Assembly (NCBI GenBank): GCA_964017185.1
Contig: OZ024872.1
Span: forward strand, 40,616,188 to 40,680,187
Source of the DNA: Rugalucina vietnamica
Lineage: Eukaryota > Mollusca > Bivalvia > Lucinida > Lucinidae
Length of the DNA stretch: 64,000 nucleotides
Direction of reading: 5' to 3'
The translations under genes were made by a program, and so were the position numbers. Below the pieces are notes generated by a model. It did no database searches, was not told where the DNA came from, and was given only the letters and a program-made list of their open reading frames with translations. How positions within the stretch are numbered: the first letter of the stretch is position 1; every line of letters starts with the position of its first letter. Positions 34,061 to 45,029 of the stretch are shown piece after piece.

Positions 34061-35415
34061 AAGACTTCAATCAGGTTCTTATACTAAGAAAACATACCAT
34101 ACGCAGAGTGAACAGCTATTTGCCCAGTAGGTGGCCACTCATTAACAAACTTAACCAAAAACACAAAAACGCGCAGAATGTGAAAACAGCACAAATATAT
34201 TTGCTTTGCTTGAGAAACCCTGCAGGGGCTTTCCACACAGATCACACAGAGCAGACTACACATGATATGCTGACAAAAACACGTTGGTCAAGATTATTTT
34301 AATAGTAGTATTGTCTACTTATTTTAATCGCATATCATTGCCCCGGTTACGCATTCTCATAGTCAGTACAGACGACTTACTTACATATACAGTTCTTTCT
34401 TCGCTTAGAACTACAATTTTACAAGCGGCACCACGGCCGTGACTGAACTTCATTTGACACTGCTACATTGTATAAGCCGAAAATAAACAGGTAATTTCAA
34501 CAAGCGTGAAAAATGTGTTTATCCATGTTTGAAAATGATGACACCTGGACGGACGTGCGCACTCGGGGATGCCGAAAATAGTCTGATTCTTTAACCTAGC
34601 GTTTTATCTTTTATCTTATTGACCAGCCCATATAATGAGTCGCCATCTTGGACGCCATCTTAATTTTCTCAAAAAGCTCAATGATGCCAAGGTGGCATCC
34701 GTCAGATTCTTAAATGGTAACATCTAAGCAACAAGAATCAGCCAAGAAAAAAGTTTGAACCACATTTCCGGGTCAAGCTCGATATCTGCAGGACTATTTC
34801 ACCTCAAGTGAGCTAAAACAGCAATTAAGTGATTTTTTTCTGTATATTTATTCATCAATAAACTGATATCTGTGGTCAGCATAAAGTTTTATGCCTTAAC
34901 AAGTTTTGAAAACAGCACGATAGAGACCAAAGAAAAGTTTATTTATTGTAATATACTTTGATCTAAACGCATCTACTGCAGCTTTCATCACTGAAAATGG
35001 TACATCGACTCATCAGGTAATGGTACACTCTTTCCATTAGGAATAACGAAAAATGGGACACTCGAAAATACAGCAGGCCGTCTATTTGTCGGAAGTTTTC
35101 CCTATTATGTAAGATACCACAACCATATCAATTAAACATTGATGAAATAGGGTATTTATGGATTACATTTAAACCATACATCTTTGTAAAAACACACTGT
35201 TCTCACAAAGCGGTTCTGTTTTAGCGCAAATTCTGTGTGTTAAACAATGTCTTTGGAACGAGTTTTACAATTTTATGCTGTTTTGAGATTCAAAAATGTG
35301 AAAGAGACGTCAAGCTTACCTAGGCTGATTATCCAGACGCCAATCAGGAATAAATTCTTCTTCCCAGCAACGAAACGCTTTGCCAAACGTGTAATATCCG
35401 ACAACTAGATATACA
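34061..35415. other. Interior of the nested TTAA element, non-coding
   Basis: No transposase-like frame was found, only AT-rich sequence. Confidence 0.5.
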
Positions 35416-35556
35416 CGAATATGTGTAATCATTGTTTACACACGATCCACATCCGATTGAAGTACACTGATTACGTAATAAGTTAACAGACTGTGGATTT
35501 TGTCTTATGGAATGCTTTGGAGTGTATCAGGCTTAGAACTTTCTGATCACACCTCG

Positions 35557-36145
35557 TATTCTTTTATTTTTTACTTAATTATTTTTTTTTCATGCTTTTG
35601 GTAGATAAGTATTAATAATATTCTGCACGGACATGAAATAATATGCCTCTGAAAATGCCATCGCGTGGAAAAGCTACAAGAAAATGCAGGTATACATTTA
35701 CGTTGTAGGTTGCATTTCTTTTGCGTTTGAGTATATGTAACAAGACACAAAGCGTATTCTGAAAGGAACAAAAAGGAAAGAAAAGAGCTCTAAAACGATG
35801 TATCAGACACTGAATTTTACAGGTAAGTAATCCAAAGCGTCTGATCTTGCAGTCAAATTACAAAATGGAACTTTAGTGGAAATAAATGCGCAGATAACCT
35901 TGCAGAATATTAATATTAAGTATTTCCACAACAGAAGCCGTGTCAGTTCCATATTTATTTGCACAGGTAAGTAAATAATCCATATTTTGTGTGAACAACA
36001 TAATACTATACAATATTTTTAGATTACAAAATCTTCAATTCTTTAGGGAATTGGAACTGATGCACGAAAGTACATGATACGAACTTAAATAACAACCCTT
36101 GTATATATTTAAATTATAGACTAGTTTACACGCCAAGTTTCTGGA
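35557..36145. other. 3' flank of the glycosyltransferase-like gene
   Basis: Contains the likely 3' UTR on the minus strand; a polyadenylation site could not be singled out. No other gene is seen. Confidence 0.45.
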
Positions 36146-36670
36146 TCATTCGAGCCAGAATTCCGAGGAATAACCCGGGCAGCGTGAGTGGTTTCTAATA
36201 TGAAGATAATCACACTCATCGACCAAATGTCTCTCCATTTCATTATGAAACAAACGGTAGACCAAAATACTTAAAACGCTCTGATCATACCTATGGCAAT
36301 GTTGGTAAGTATCATTGTTCGGTTTCGAACACCTGAGAAGTTCGAGAAGTGGCCTGGTAGTCCACATACATTCTTCAATAAGAGCACATTTTACCCACGG
36401 ATTAATTATGCCCTCCAAAATATCATTTTTGGCATACAGCAAAATGAAAGCCGCTGATATATCTGGCACGTCGTAAAGACATGGCGGCTCGTTAAGAAAC
36501 CGAAATGTGTCAAGGTGAGTGCGTTCCCGTATGGTGTAATGCCGCCTGTCTCTAAACACCTGGACTGTTCCAGCAGAAATCGCTTTGTCGAACAAAGGTT
36601 GGAGATTTGCAGTGGTGAAGCGTGTACTCGAGTCCATCCACATGACAAAAGGATATTCTTGTAGAACGAT
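36146..36670 (-). CDS. Glycosyltransferase-like gene exon 4: catalytic-like C-terminal domain
   Basis: 525 nt from a tctctatttcag acceptor (phase 0) to TGA, encoding 174 residues. It starts IVLQEYPFVMWMDSS, has several Cys, two NxS/T sites and a HRYDQSVLSIL block, and ends in WLE. An open frame continues upstream to 36727, but that part is intron because only the 36670 acceptor matches the phase of exon 3. Confidence 0.82.
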   Translation of the reverse strand: MVLQEYPFVMWMDSSTRFTTANLQPLFDKAISAGTVQVFRDRRHYTIRERTHLDTFRFLNEPPCLYDVPDISAAFILLYAKNDILEGIINPWVKCALIEECMWTTRPLLELLRCSKPNNDTYQHCHRYDQSVLSILVYRLFHNEMERHLVDECDYLHIRNHSRCPGYSSEFWLE

Positions 36671-37286
36671 CTGAAATAGAGACTCAAAGTACGATGTTTT
36701 GCCTAAAACCCCAAGTAAACTATACACTTGGAAAAAGGAGCAGAAATCACTATACTAACATTCCACCAATTTTGTGTCTCCTTGTAAATCAATGGCATTT
36801 TACTAAAATATAGCCTTTGAATGTGTCCAGTGTATAAGCAATTATATACGGTAATCAGCAAATTCCTGATAAGCCTTTTTACTTCATATTGGTCGGCATT
36901 TTACATGTACGTAAAGTAAACAGTGTATTGATTTCTTTATTCCAAATGAAAAATGAGCCACGACGCGAGAAAACCAACAATGTGGTTTTTGAACAGGTCT
37001 GACACACACCGAGCTGTACAAGCACCGATGATGGCTTGAGGCTGGAAATTCTGGATTTAGAAAGCAGAGGAATTGTACTATCCGTTACTGCGAAGCTGAT
37101 CTGCGTCTTTTTCGGCTATGCAGAATGTTGGGTTTCTCATGATGCGGCTCAAATAACACATTCATAGTCGGATGTACCCTAACTTTTTTCCATCACGCCT
37201 ACACTGTATATATGTGCATGTATGAACTGTTTGACTAAATGTCATTTTTCCGAACAGATTATAAACCTTCTATCAGTTCACAGGTC

Positions 37287-37325
<39 letters not shown>

Positions 37326-40300
37326 ATGGGCGGGGATATGCCGTAAATCGTAAAAGCTAAATATTTGGAGAAGATTTATTATTCAGGCACGTCTACAGAC
37401 TTTTGTATGACTTATCTAAGCGTATAGGTATTGTAAGTTTTGTTTATACTTATTCATTTATATCTTGGATTAATATTTTTCGAGTTTATATTTTTTTCAA
37501 AGCACTGTTATTCAACATTCCAAAATTCAAAACCATGACCTACTTATGTCTGTGACGTCATGACAGACCAATTCATGTGCCTAATTAGACACCACCTATA
37601 GCCAAACATGTGTATTTCTCCAAACTTCGGTTATTTTACCACTGATTTTCTATCAAAGTTTTAAGATATGCATCTCTAGTTTATGGAACTGGCATAGTTG
37701 AATAATCATGTCAATAAATACAGGGATAAAACAGTAACGAAATTTTGCTCATTTGATTTAAGGTGTATTGATGATAATGACTTGCAAAAACCTTTGTCAG
37801 TTTTCATTGTCCTTAAATGTGACTGAGCCTCTTTTTCCATCTTCAAACAATACTTTGGACCAAGTTTGGGCAGGAAAAACAGTAAAACAACAAATGTATG
37901 GACAAAACTTTGAAACAATAGCACTTTTTGTGATAAAAATTTGTAATTTTTTACTTTCATTTTTCTGCCTACATGATCACGTGATCTGTAAAACTTGATT
38001 GTCAAATCTTAGATTGAACAATTTACCTTAAGTAAATCCTGGAACAATTATACCCACTTTACGTCGTTATCTAAGAACAGCATCAACTTTTGGCATTTCG
38101 CCTACTGGTAGTAAATGTCGAAATGCCGTTCATTCGAGTTGATAATTGTCATTTTGAAAACCAAAACTTTGCCCCCTACATTCAAATAAGTATCTCTGAC
38201 TGGTGTATGAAGCATATGATTTTCGGACATCTGATTTCATCAAATTGCTGATGAAAGTGAAATATGCTAACTTTATGCCAGTAGTATATATATATTGTTT
38301 AATTTTATTCCTGCAATGAGGCCTAATAAGGGGTATGAAAAAGTGAACTTTTCACACTAGCTTACCTTGATAACAATTGGTTTCCATGGGCATCCTTTGA
38401 GCGCTTGGAAATATGGCGGTGCATTAGAGAATGGAAACTTTCGAACTGTGCATCTACATGCGATAGACAACTAAAGGAGAAAGCAGACATAAAGTATGAA
38501 AACAAAATTACATTATACTTCATGCCCTATCAAATTGTACCTGTTGCTTCAGTGTTGCTTTGGTCACTTGAATTAAGTTATAATTGTTATCAATGTTTAT
38601 ATTATTATATAATACTTACTCTGTGAAACATTTAAAGTGACTGAATGTCACTGCTTACAAAATATATAAGTGCCTGAATATCAATGCTTACAAAATATTT
38701 AGCGACTGAATGTCACTTTATAAAATGCATAAGTGACTGAATGCAACTGCTTCCAAAAATATTAGTCACTGAATATCACCAACACGTCAGTGGCTGATTG
38801 TCACTGCTTGCAAAATATATGTGATGAAACGTCACTGCATATTAGTGACTGCATATAACTGTTTTTGAAATATATTAGTAACTGAATGTCACTTCTTGTA
38901 AAAAATACATGTATTAGTGACTGAATGTCAGTGTTTAGAAAATATATTAATAAGTGTAAGAACGTCACCGCTTATAAAATATACCATAAGACTTAAGTTT
39001 AGCAATTTTTTTATCCATCATTATTTTCAAAATCAAAAATTTGAAAACTGTCGATAAGCTTTTAAAATGTCAAGTGATGGTCAAATCCATGTATCGAGAC
39101 AAATTTGTGTGATTTTCTTACGTCCACCAGTTACTACGTTACGTTTAAGAAATCGTGCAAATCACGTGCCTAGCATTACACATGCATCACGTTATCAATT
39201 TTTGCCTTGTTTGATTGGTTAAAGTGCCATAAAGAATAAACCGGAATGAATTTGAAAAATCCCATCAGGGGTCGTCGTTATGGCCTGACGTTAAACCAAC
39301 GTAACATGAAGATCAATATGCTCGGTGCAGACATGAAGAATAAGAAAGACAGTTGAATCTTTTAAGCTTGCGAGAGTACGGTAAATCTCCTGGAGCCCTG
39401 TTCCATCAGCTGAAAGCGTCAAAAACCGACATCATGACGCCAGACAACGTAAGGCTACCATAATATAGGGCAATGACAATTTGACGTCATAGTGACGTAA
39501 TCGATTTCTAGGCAATCTACGAATTTCAGGCTTGATAATTAACGACATGGAAAGAGGGATTTCTATCGAAACAGCTGATTGGAAACAACCTGCGTGGTGC
39601 GAACACCGTGAATATCGCCAATAGATTTCCGGTCCTGTAAACGTTAAACGTAAACGTGCAAGCCTAGACATGAACGCATCCAACCGTCTAGGCCTACTAA
39701 GCAAAAGTTTCTCGTACAAAAAGCGACATCGCACGTCATTTCAGCAAATAAACACTTATTATATGGGATCATTTCGGGAGAAAGGCAACGGAACAATACG
39801 ACGCCAGTTACGTCATACACCGGGACCGTTACCTGATTTCAGAATGTAACCAAATCTCTACGATCATGGTATATTACTGTTTGAGCACAAGAAGGTGTTA
39901 AATGACTGTTTTAGGAATAAACCTTTAACTTTTCAGATGCCGAGAAACAATGTGAAATTGGAGGTGACACCCCTGTATACTTTGACGCAACGTAATTGCA
40001 TCAGGAAAAGATGCCTTTCCGGCTAAAAGTGTACATTGTGGTTCCTTAGGTTCAATTATTGATGGGGTTAAAGAGTTTCTTTCAGTTCATCTTCATATCA
40101 ATTTTGCAATTTGGAAATTAATTGAAAATTGCTAAACTTAAGTCTCATAGTATACATTTAAGACTGAATGTCACTGCTTATGAAATACATTTGTGACTGA
40201 ATGTCACTGCTTATAAAATACATTAATTTTGTGACTCAATGTCACTGCTTATAAAATACATTATTTTTGTGACTCAGTGTCACTGCTTATAAAATACTTA

Positions 40301-41682
40301 AGTGATTGAATGTCACTGCTAACAACATAAATTTCTACACTACCTGTTCAATTTCCTCCTGCGTTTTCAGACCAATGTCAAATACAACAATTTTCACATC
40401 TTTGAACACTGGTCTAACAACTTTGTCAATGTTTGCGAGCAGTCCCATATTTTCCTTGAAGTGGTTCGACGATAAAGCTGTCACGATAACCGGTACTTTC
40501 ACGTGCGGCAGAAATGTGGTAGAAAAGGGGCTGTCGACCAGCTGCAGTTTTTCCAAATATGGCGTCGCAGCAGACATGTTATAGGCACGTACAAAATTTA
40601 AATCTCCTTCGAAAGTTGGTTCATATCTTGCGTTGCACTTTTCGTCCGTGAACCTTTGGACCGGTATAATCACTTGATCATTGCTCTGTGTTTGTGATAG
40701 CCCCAATAAGTCTGGCTTCAATACTGCAACAAAGAAAAAGCATTTAGTACCTGATCGGTAATTTAGTTTTTTCCCACCTCGGTTTTTGGAGTGGGAATCT
40801 TTTTTCTGATTGCGCCTTTTCCTGATCTTTACCTAATTGTACCTTATTTGAAGCTTTAATCGAATGTTTGTACAATGTCCGTTTCGGCACGTTTATCTTC
40901 AGTAATTCTTTTATGGTTCAGTTGTTGTATGTTTATGTTTGCGCCCATATGTTTAGTCAGGTAACTGAGTTGCCACATTTGGGCCAATATCTTTCTCACA
41001 GTTTTCTTTGTAATATTGCCTATTTTTATTTTCGGCTGTTCCCCACCTGGGCATTCATGTTGGGATTTGTCTCTGATTGCACCAGTTTCTTGATCATTGG
41101 ATATCTTCGGCATTGGAATAATTGAGGCCCCCAAGGGGGGGGGGGGTCTTTGTTCCCTGCTCCCCCAGCTCCCATACACATTTTCCTCAGCCCCTGCTCC
41201 CTAAAATCCCAAAAAGTTATGCTTTCTCCCCAAATCCCTAAAAATAAATGACCCATCTCCCCAAATTCCTGAAAATAAATAGCCCTTCTCCATGAATCCC
41301 CAAAACCCCTGGGAGGGCCTCATAATTAGCCACGTATACAGCAATATCGGTGGGCGTGAGAACATTACTTTAACCCACATTTGACGAATGGATTTTCCCA
41401 TCATTATCATTTGGGTGAGTCAACTTTTATTTTTAGGGGCGTCAGGAGTGATTTTTATTTATGAAAATTCTCTAAGCAAACAGAATAGCCCCAGATGGGA
41501 CACCGCATACTGCGGCGTCACATCTGGGGCTTTTCTGTTTGCCTATGTCCCATAAAAGGGATGACAGGCTTAAATGAGTTAAATAAAAGAAACAAAATGA
41601 ATAACATACCTAAAGGAAAGAAAAGCGAACACCCGAAAAGCAAACCAGCCACAATAACGCGTCGTTTTGCGTTTTGCATCAT
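36146..41682 (-). CDS. Type II membrane glycosyltransferase-like protein (DUF1647-like), 4 exons
   Basis: Exons 41682-41610, 40723-40344, 38470-38366 and 36670-36146 join with GT..AG introns and consistent phases (1, 0, 0) to a complete 360-residue protein ending in TGA. Residues 1-7 are short and basic, and about 8-24 form one hydrophobic segment, a signal anchor suited to a Golgi type II protein. The lumenal part has a PVIVTALSSNHF strand, a WKPIVIK block at an exon end, a WMDSSTRF motif near residue 199 in the place of a GT-A DxD, and a YDQSVLSIL block near 310. This order recalls the DUF1647 and related nucleotide-sugar transferase-like families. The substrate cannot be told. NxS/T sites (NMS, NDT, NHS) fit a secretory protein. 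Two ATGs stand in tandem at the start. Family assignment comes from motif memory; the exon model is firm. Confidence 0.78.
36953..37152. mobile_element. GGCGGCTCA-family MITE in glycosyltransferase intron 3
   Basis: tgagccacgacgcgagaaaacc at the left and gggtttctcatgatgcggctca at the right, with shared tctgacacacaccg and ctgatctgcgtcttt blocks. Confidence 0.75.
37292..37324. repeat. Poly(A) run
   Basis: More than 30 consecutive A residues in glycosyltransferase intron 3. No retroposon body could be recognised upstream. Confidence 0.9.
37330..38360. other. Glycosyltransferase intron 3, nothing further recognised
   Basis: AT-rich sequence. Overlapping open frames on both strands at 37706-38005 lack recognisable motifs. 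Confidence 0.45.
38366..38470 (-). CDS. Glycosyltransferase-like gene exon 3
   Basis: 105 nt, phase 0-0, acceptor tctcctttag and donor AAG|gtaagc. It encodes 35 residues with a CRC motif, KFPF, and the CPWKPIVIK block typical of this family just before the DxD-like strand. It is too short for a simple ORF scan; found by completing the gap between exons 2 and 4. Confidence 0.8.
38630..38985. repeat. 33-bp minisatellite, block 1
   Basis: About ten imperfect copies of a unit near gtgactgaatgtcactgctt plus acaaaatatataa, in glycosyltransferase intron 2. Confidence 0.85.
38990..40145. other. Glycosyltransferase intron 2, between minisatellite blocks
   Basis: No gene was found. A short gacgttaaaccaacg motif at 39289 resembles a SINE 3' end. 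Confidence 0.4.
40150..40330. repeat. 33-bp minisatellite, block 2
   Basis: Five copies of the same unit (gtgactgaatgtcactgctt plus ataaaatacatta) in the same orientation as block 1, reaching to within about 15 bp of the exon 2 donor. Confidence 0.85.
40344..40723 (-). CDS. Glycosyltransferase-like gene exon 2: stem and N-terminal domain
   Basis: 380 nt, in phase 1 after a strong tttgttgcag acceptor and out phase 0 at CAG|gtagtg. It encodes a stem-like region, an NMS glycosylation site, then PVIVTALSSNHF and IVVFDIGLKTQEE, which resemble the first two beta strands of a GT-A-like fold. The plus-strand open frame here is a shadow. Confidence 0.8.
40765..40852. repeat. Dispersed repeat, family S2
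   Basis: ttttttcccacctcggttttt..gattgcgccttttcctgatc, reverse of the 5565 copy, in glycosyltransferase intron 1. A second fragment lies at 41070-41102. Confidence 0.5.
41370..41582. mobile_element. Hairpin MITE, family H1, copy 3
   Basis: ttaacccacatttgacgaatgg at the left, aaatgagttaa at the right, hairpin at 41476-41542 with a few mismatches. It lies just inside glycosyltransferase intron 1. Confidence 0.8.
41610..41682 (-). CDS. Glycosyltransferase-like gene exon 1: signal anchor
   Basis: 73 nt, two adjacent ATGs then a basic NAKRR stretch and a hydrophobic run (VIVAGLLFGCSLFF). The donor TTTAG|gtatgt is in phase 1. A hairpin MITE (41370-41582) ends only about 27 bp inside the intron. 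Confidence 0.75.
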
Positions 41683-41899
41683 ATCAAAATTAAAACAGTG
41701 AATTTCTTAGCGTTGACTTGCTGCTGCTGTATCATTGCAATCAAGATTGAGATATTACTGTGCAGTGAACATCAATGATTCTATCCAAGGGGGGTTCGCG
41801 TCATTTGAAAATATCTTTGTAGAATCAAATTAAAATGCACAATTGGAAAATGTATTCGATGTTATCTTTTCCTTTTTGAGTATTATGTACCTTCCTAGA

Positions 41900-42125
41900 T
41901 TTTTAGCTCGCCTGAGCAGAAGGCTCACATGGTGAGCTTATAGGATGGGACTCGAGTCATCGTCCATCCGTGCGTCTGTCCGTTAACACTTTCAAATACA
42001 AATACCTCCAAGAGTAGCAGGCCAAATGCAATCAAATTTTACCTGTAGCATTGGGGTGGGATATTGCGGACATTAGGCCTTGAAGCTGATCAGATCAGAA
42101 TTCTGGTTTCCATGGCAACATATAA
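41900..42125 (-). repeat. Fragment of the GCTCACCTGAG family
   Basis: ttagctcgcctgagcagaaggctc, gtgagcttatagg and a cgtccatccgtgcgtctgtccg run: the terminal hairpin and GACGG run of the family in reverse orientation. It lies upstream of the glycosyltransferase-like gene. Confidence 0.55.
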
Positions 42126-42129
42126 GCAC

Positions 42130-43225
42130 CCATAGTGTTATAATGGGGGAAATGTTGTCGCAAATCTAGTGACTTTATTTTTATTAGTTTCAACATATTT
42201 AACCTTGATATAAATCTGACAGAAACACATACAATCACAAAATATAGAATTAGAACGAAAGCTTTAAGCTTATAAGTCCCTTTCCCATGATGAATTTGAT
42301 TGTTTGGTGCACAAAATTGGCAGGTCATAACTTACTGCAATTACTATTTGTATTGCAAATCGACCGACTTGATCTGAGCTACTAGTAATGTAGAAATGAT
42401 AGATAGAAAATATATTTACATATGAGAAAAGAAAACGTTGAAAGAAAAGGAAGTCTTCGGTGTAGTCGAGAAACAGATCGTGGGTGTTCGGTCTTGTAGC
42501 TTTGGTTCAGCGGAATTCTTCCCATCCAACATTAATTTAACAAACAAGTCATGGAAATGATACAACGTACGTTACATTGAAGACATTTACAAGTACACGC
42601 GATTGTGTTTTACCATTTCTATCATGTAGCGGTATCAAATATGAAAGCTTTTTCGTGATTGGACATAAAAGTTAAGAGTTAAAACACTGCTGGGAATCAC
42701 GTGATACGCAATGTTTATGATATGTGCGAATTGTAAACAAGAAGCCGCCATTTTCCCTCGGGTCTAGGTAAGTCTATCGAGTTTTCTTTCAAAGGCTGAG
42801 TGATAATGATGGATGAATATGTCCAGTCGCTGCAGAGACATCAGATTTATTTAACCATGTGCTAGCTAATCTTTCAAAGTGTTTTGTTTTTGTAAACACT
42901 TCATTCCCATCATCAAAAGTGTTTGTTGCCATGCACACCAAATATTTATTTTGGGCCTTATTCTTTCTTCCAGCAACAATGTACCCTTTTCTTAGAGATA
43001 TTGTTTTTTTTTTTTTCAAAGGACAATTACCTCCATTTTACAGAAATATGCTAAATGCCATATGAAAAAAGAAAATCAACATCATTGACATTGCATCCCT
43101 ACACACATGCAATGTGGGTTGATACCCTCCACACTAAAACAATAATCAACATTTTTTCTTTTCTTTTGTCGATATATGTATTAATTGCTAATTTAAAAGT
43201 CCTTTGTAACTATTGCACACCCTCA
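42130..43225. other. Intergenic, nothing recognised
   Basis: 5' flank of the glycosyltransferase-like gene and beyond. No promoter element can be named with confidence. Confidence 0.4.
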
Positions 43226-43481
43226 CACATACCTACGGTAAAGGGTGGGGGATAGCCGGGCTTAAGTGCGGGGCAATTACTTGTCGAGTGTACCCGCAGT
43301 GTAGGGGAAATGACGGGGTTTTGGCATTAGGATCCTTACCCCAGGGCGATTTTCTATTGCTACGGGTAGGGCAAAGAGCAAAGTTTTGCCCCCCAGTTTG
43401 CCCCCTGTGTGTGGGGCTTATAGCAGGGCACTGAAAGCAGAAAAGCCATAATCCCCACCCTTCCCCGTAGGTGGTGGAGCA
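43226..43481. mobile_element. G-rich MITE with inverted ends
   Basis: acctacggtaaagggtggggg at the left pairs with ccccacccttccccgtaggt at the right. The interior is rich in ccggg/gggg words. 45030-45490 carries related gccggggttagcgg and gtgccggg words. Confidence 0.6.
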
Positions 43482-43599
43482 GTGGTTACAAATGACTGGT
43501 GCACAATTGCAGCTTAAATATGATCAAAAATAGAAAAGTAGCCATTCTCGGTTTTGTTCAATATTGAGAACGAATCATTGAATGCTTTCCCGGCTTCAT

Positions 43600-44843
43600 T
43601 ATGTATCAGCAGTCACACATTAGCGTATAACCCAAACGCGCGTCTGGCGTATGAAAACTCTCAACATGCTTAAGATTTTGGACGTATAAAAATAATTTGT
43701 TCCTTTAACTCGCTTTAGCAGTCACACATTAGCGCCTGACTGAGGCGTGTGCCGGACGTACAAAAATCTCAAAGTGTTGAAGTACGTTTGCGTTACTTCC
43801 CAGACGCGCTAAGCATGTGCTACAGGCGCGCAGCAAACGCCCAACGCGCGTCTCACACACGCTTAGGGCACGCTACTGAAGCAATATCTCATAAAATCGG
43901 AAAACGTATGTGGCGTACACTAACGTGCCTAACACGTGCGCCAAAGTGCGTTCATAGCGTATTCAACGCGCCTGTAACACGCGTGGAACTTATTCGAAAT
44001 GTAAAAGACATACGCACAAGACAAGACCGGCTTCTGGAATTTTTTTTAAGCATGTTTAAAATGTTTGAACCCAAACGTGCCGAGAGCGCGCACCGACCTT
44101 TGGCGACGTATGTCAACACCTAGCGTACACCAAGCGTACACAAGCGTACACCAAAAACGCACATGTAGCGCGTTTCTAGCGTGTCTCCGACGTGCTCATG
44201 ACGTATGTTGAATCATTCAAAGTTTACATTTTTGTCAACACGCCCGGCGTGCGTTGGCTTATTCTGCTATTTTAGACAGCAGTCACACAGTCATTAGCGT
44301 ATACATAAGCTGAACGCAAGTTGACAAAAATTGTAAAATTCAAAATACGCCAGGAGCACATCGGAGACACGTTAGAAGCGCGTTACACGCGCGTTTTCTA
44401 CGCTTGGTGTACGCTTGGTACACGTTGATATACGTCGCTGTAAGTCGCTGTGCGCTTTAGGCGCGTTTGGGCCCAAAAACAATTTAAAAAGATGCTTAAA
44501 AACTTTCTAGAAGTTCGGCGTGTCCCGGGCGTGTGACTTATATATAAATACGTTTCGAATAAGTTCCATGCGCGTTAGAGGTGCGTTGAATACGCTTCGA
44601 ACGCGTTCGGCGCACGTTTGAGGCACGCCAGTGTACGCTACATGCGCGTTCCGATTTTATGAGATATCGCTTCGGTAGTGTGCCCCAAGGGTGTGTGAGA
44701 CGCGCGTTGAACGTTTGCTGCGCGCCTGTAGCGCGTGCATATCGAGTTTTGGACGCAACACAAACATACTCCAAATTTATGAAAATTTTTTATACGTCCG
44801 GCACACGTCTCAGACATGCGCTACTGTGTGACTGCTAAAGCGA
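43600..44843. repeat. 1.1-kb palindrome of acgcgcgt-type motifs
   Basis: Arms 43712-44270 and 44285-44838 are diverged reverse complements. Both ends read tttagcagtcacaca followed by tagcgc and gacgtgtgccggacgta. The arms consist of quasi-repeats of gcgcgtt, gcgtacac and acgcgc words, far richer in CG than the surroundings. A partial unit (43600-43710) precedes it. Open frames on both strands are shadows of the palindrome. Confidence 0.75.
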
Positions 44844-45029
44844 ATAAAAAGAAAAAAAATATTTCCATAGTTTCTCTAATAGTAACACATACTCGTCAAT
44901 TTCATGGGGACAATTTTACTTTGATTACCAGGATAATTATCATTTCAAATGCACTCTTACACCTCCAAAATTTTCATCGTAACAGCACGGTGAGTATCAA
45001 GGTTTTACTGAGTAATGCACCAGTCATTT

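Larger units (their letters stand above)
32211..35486. mobile_element. TTAA-flanked element with perfect 72-bp inverted ends, nested in the mariner
   Basis: 32210-32281 and 35416-35487 are exact reverse complements over 72 bp. The outermost six bases are gttaac, so a TTAA stands at each junction (32211-32214, 35483-35486). This fits a TTAA target-site duplication, as made by piggyBac or Kolobok elements. Removing it restores the mariner 5' end. The 3.1-kb interior has no long open frame, so it is non-autonomous. It contains the short-motif repeat block at 32860-33272 and fragments of other repeats. Confidence 0.8.
30972..35556 (-). mobile_element. Mariner DNA transposon, interrupted and inactive
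   Basis: Matching 26-bp inverted ends (cgaggtgtgatcagaaag..) lie at 30972-30997 and 35531-35556. A TA follows the right end; the left side has no clear TA. Without the 3.3-kb insertion at 32211-35482 the element is about 1.31 kb, the usual mariner size. It carries a broken transposase read on the minus strand, with the 5' end to the right. Confidence 0.9.

Noticed and set aside
34015..34302. Plus-strand frame of 95 codons in the nested element
   Set aside because: It begins in an S2 dispersed repeat and shows no domain.
36671..36727. Extension of glycosyltransferase exon 4 to a Met at 36727
   Set aside because: Its frame is open, but only the acceptor at 36670 gives phase 0 to match exon 3, and its pyrimidine tract lies in this extension.
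40306..40584. Plus-strand open frame of 92 codons
   Set aside because: It lies antisense to glycosyltransferase exon 2, which has splice and motif support.
43749..44774. Arg/Ala-rich open frames on both strands
   Set aside because: They are read-through of the CG-rich palindrome; the two strands give related peptides because the arms are inverted copies.
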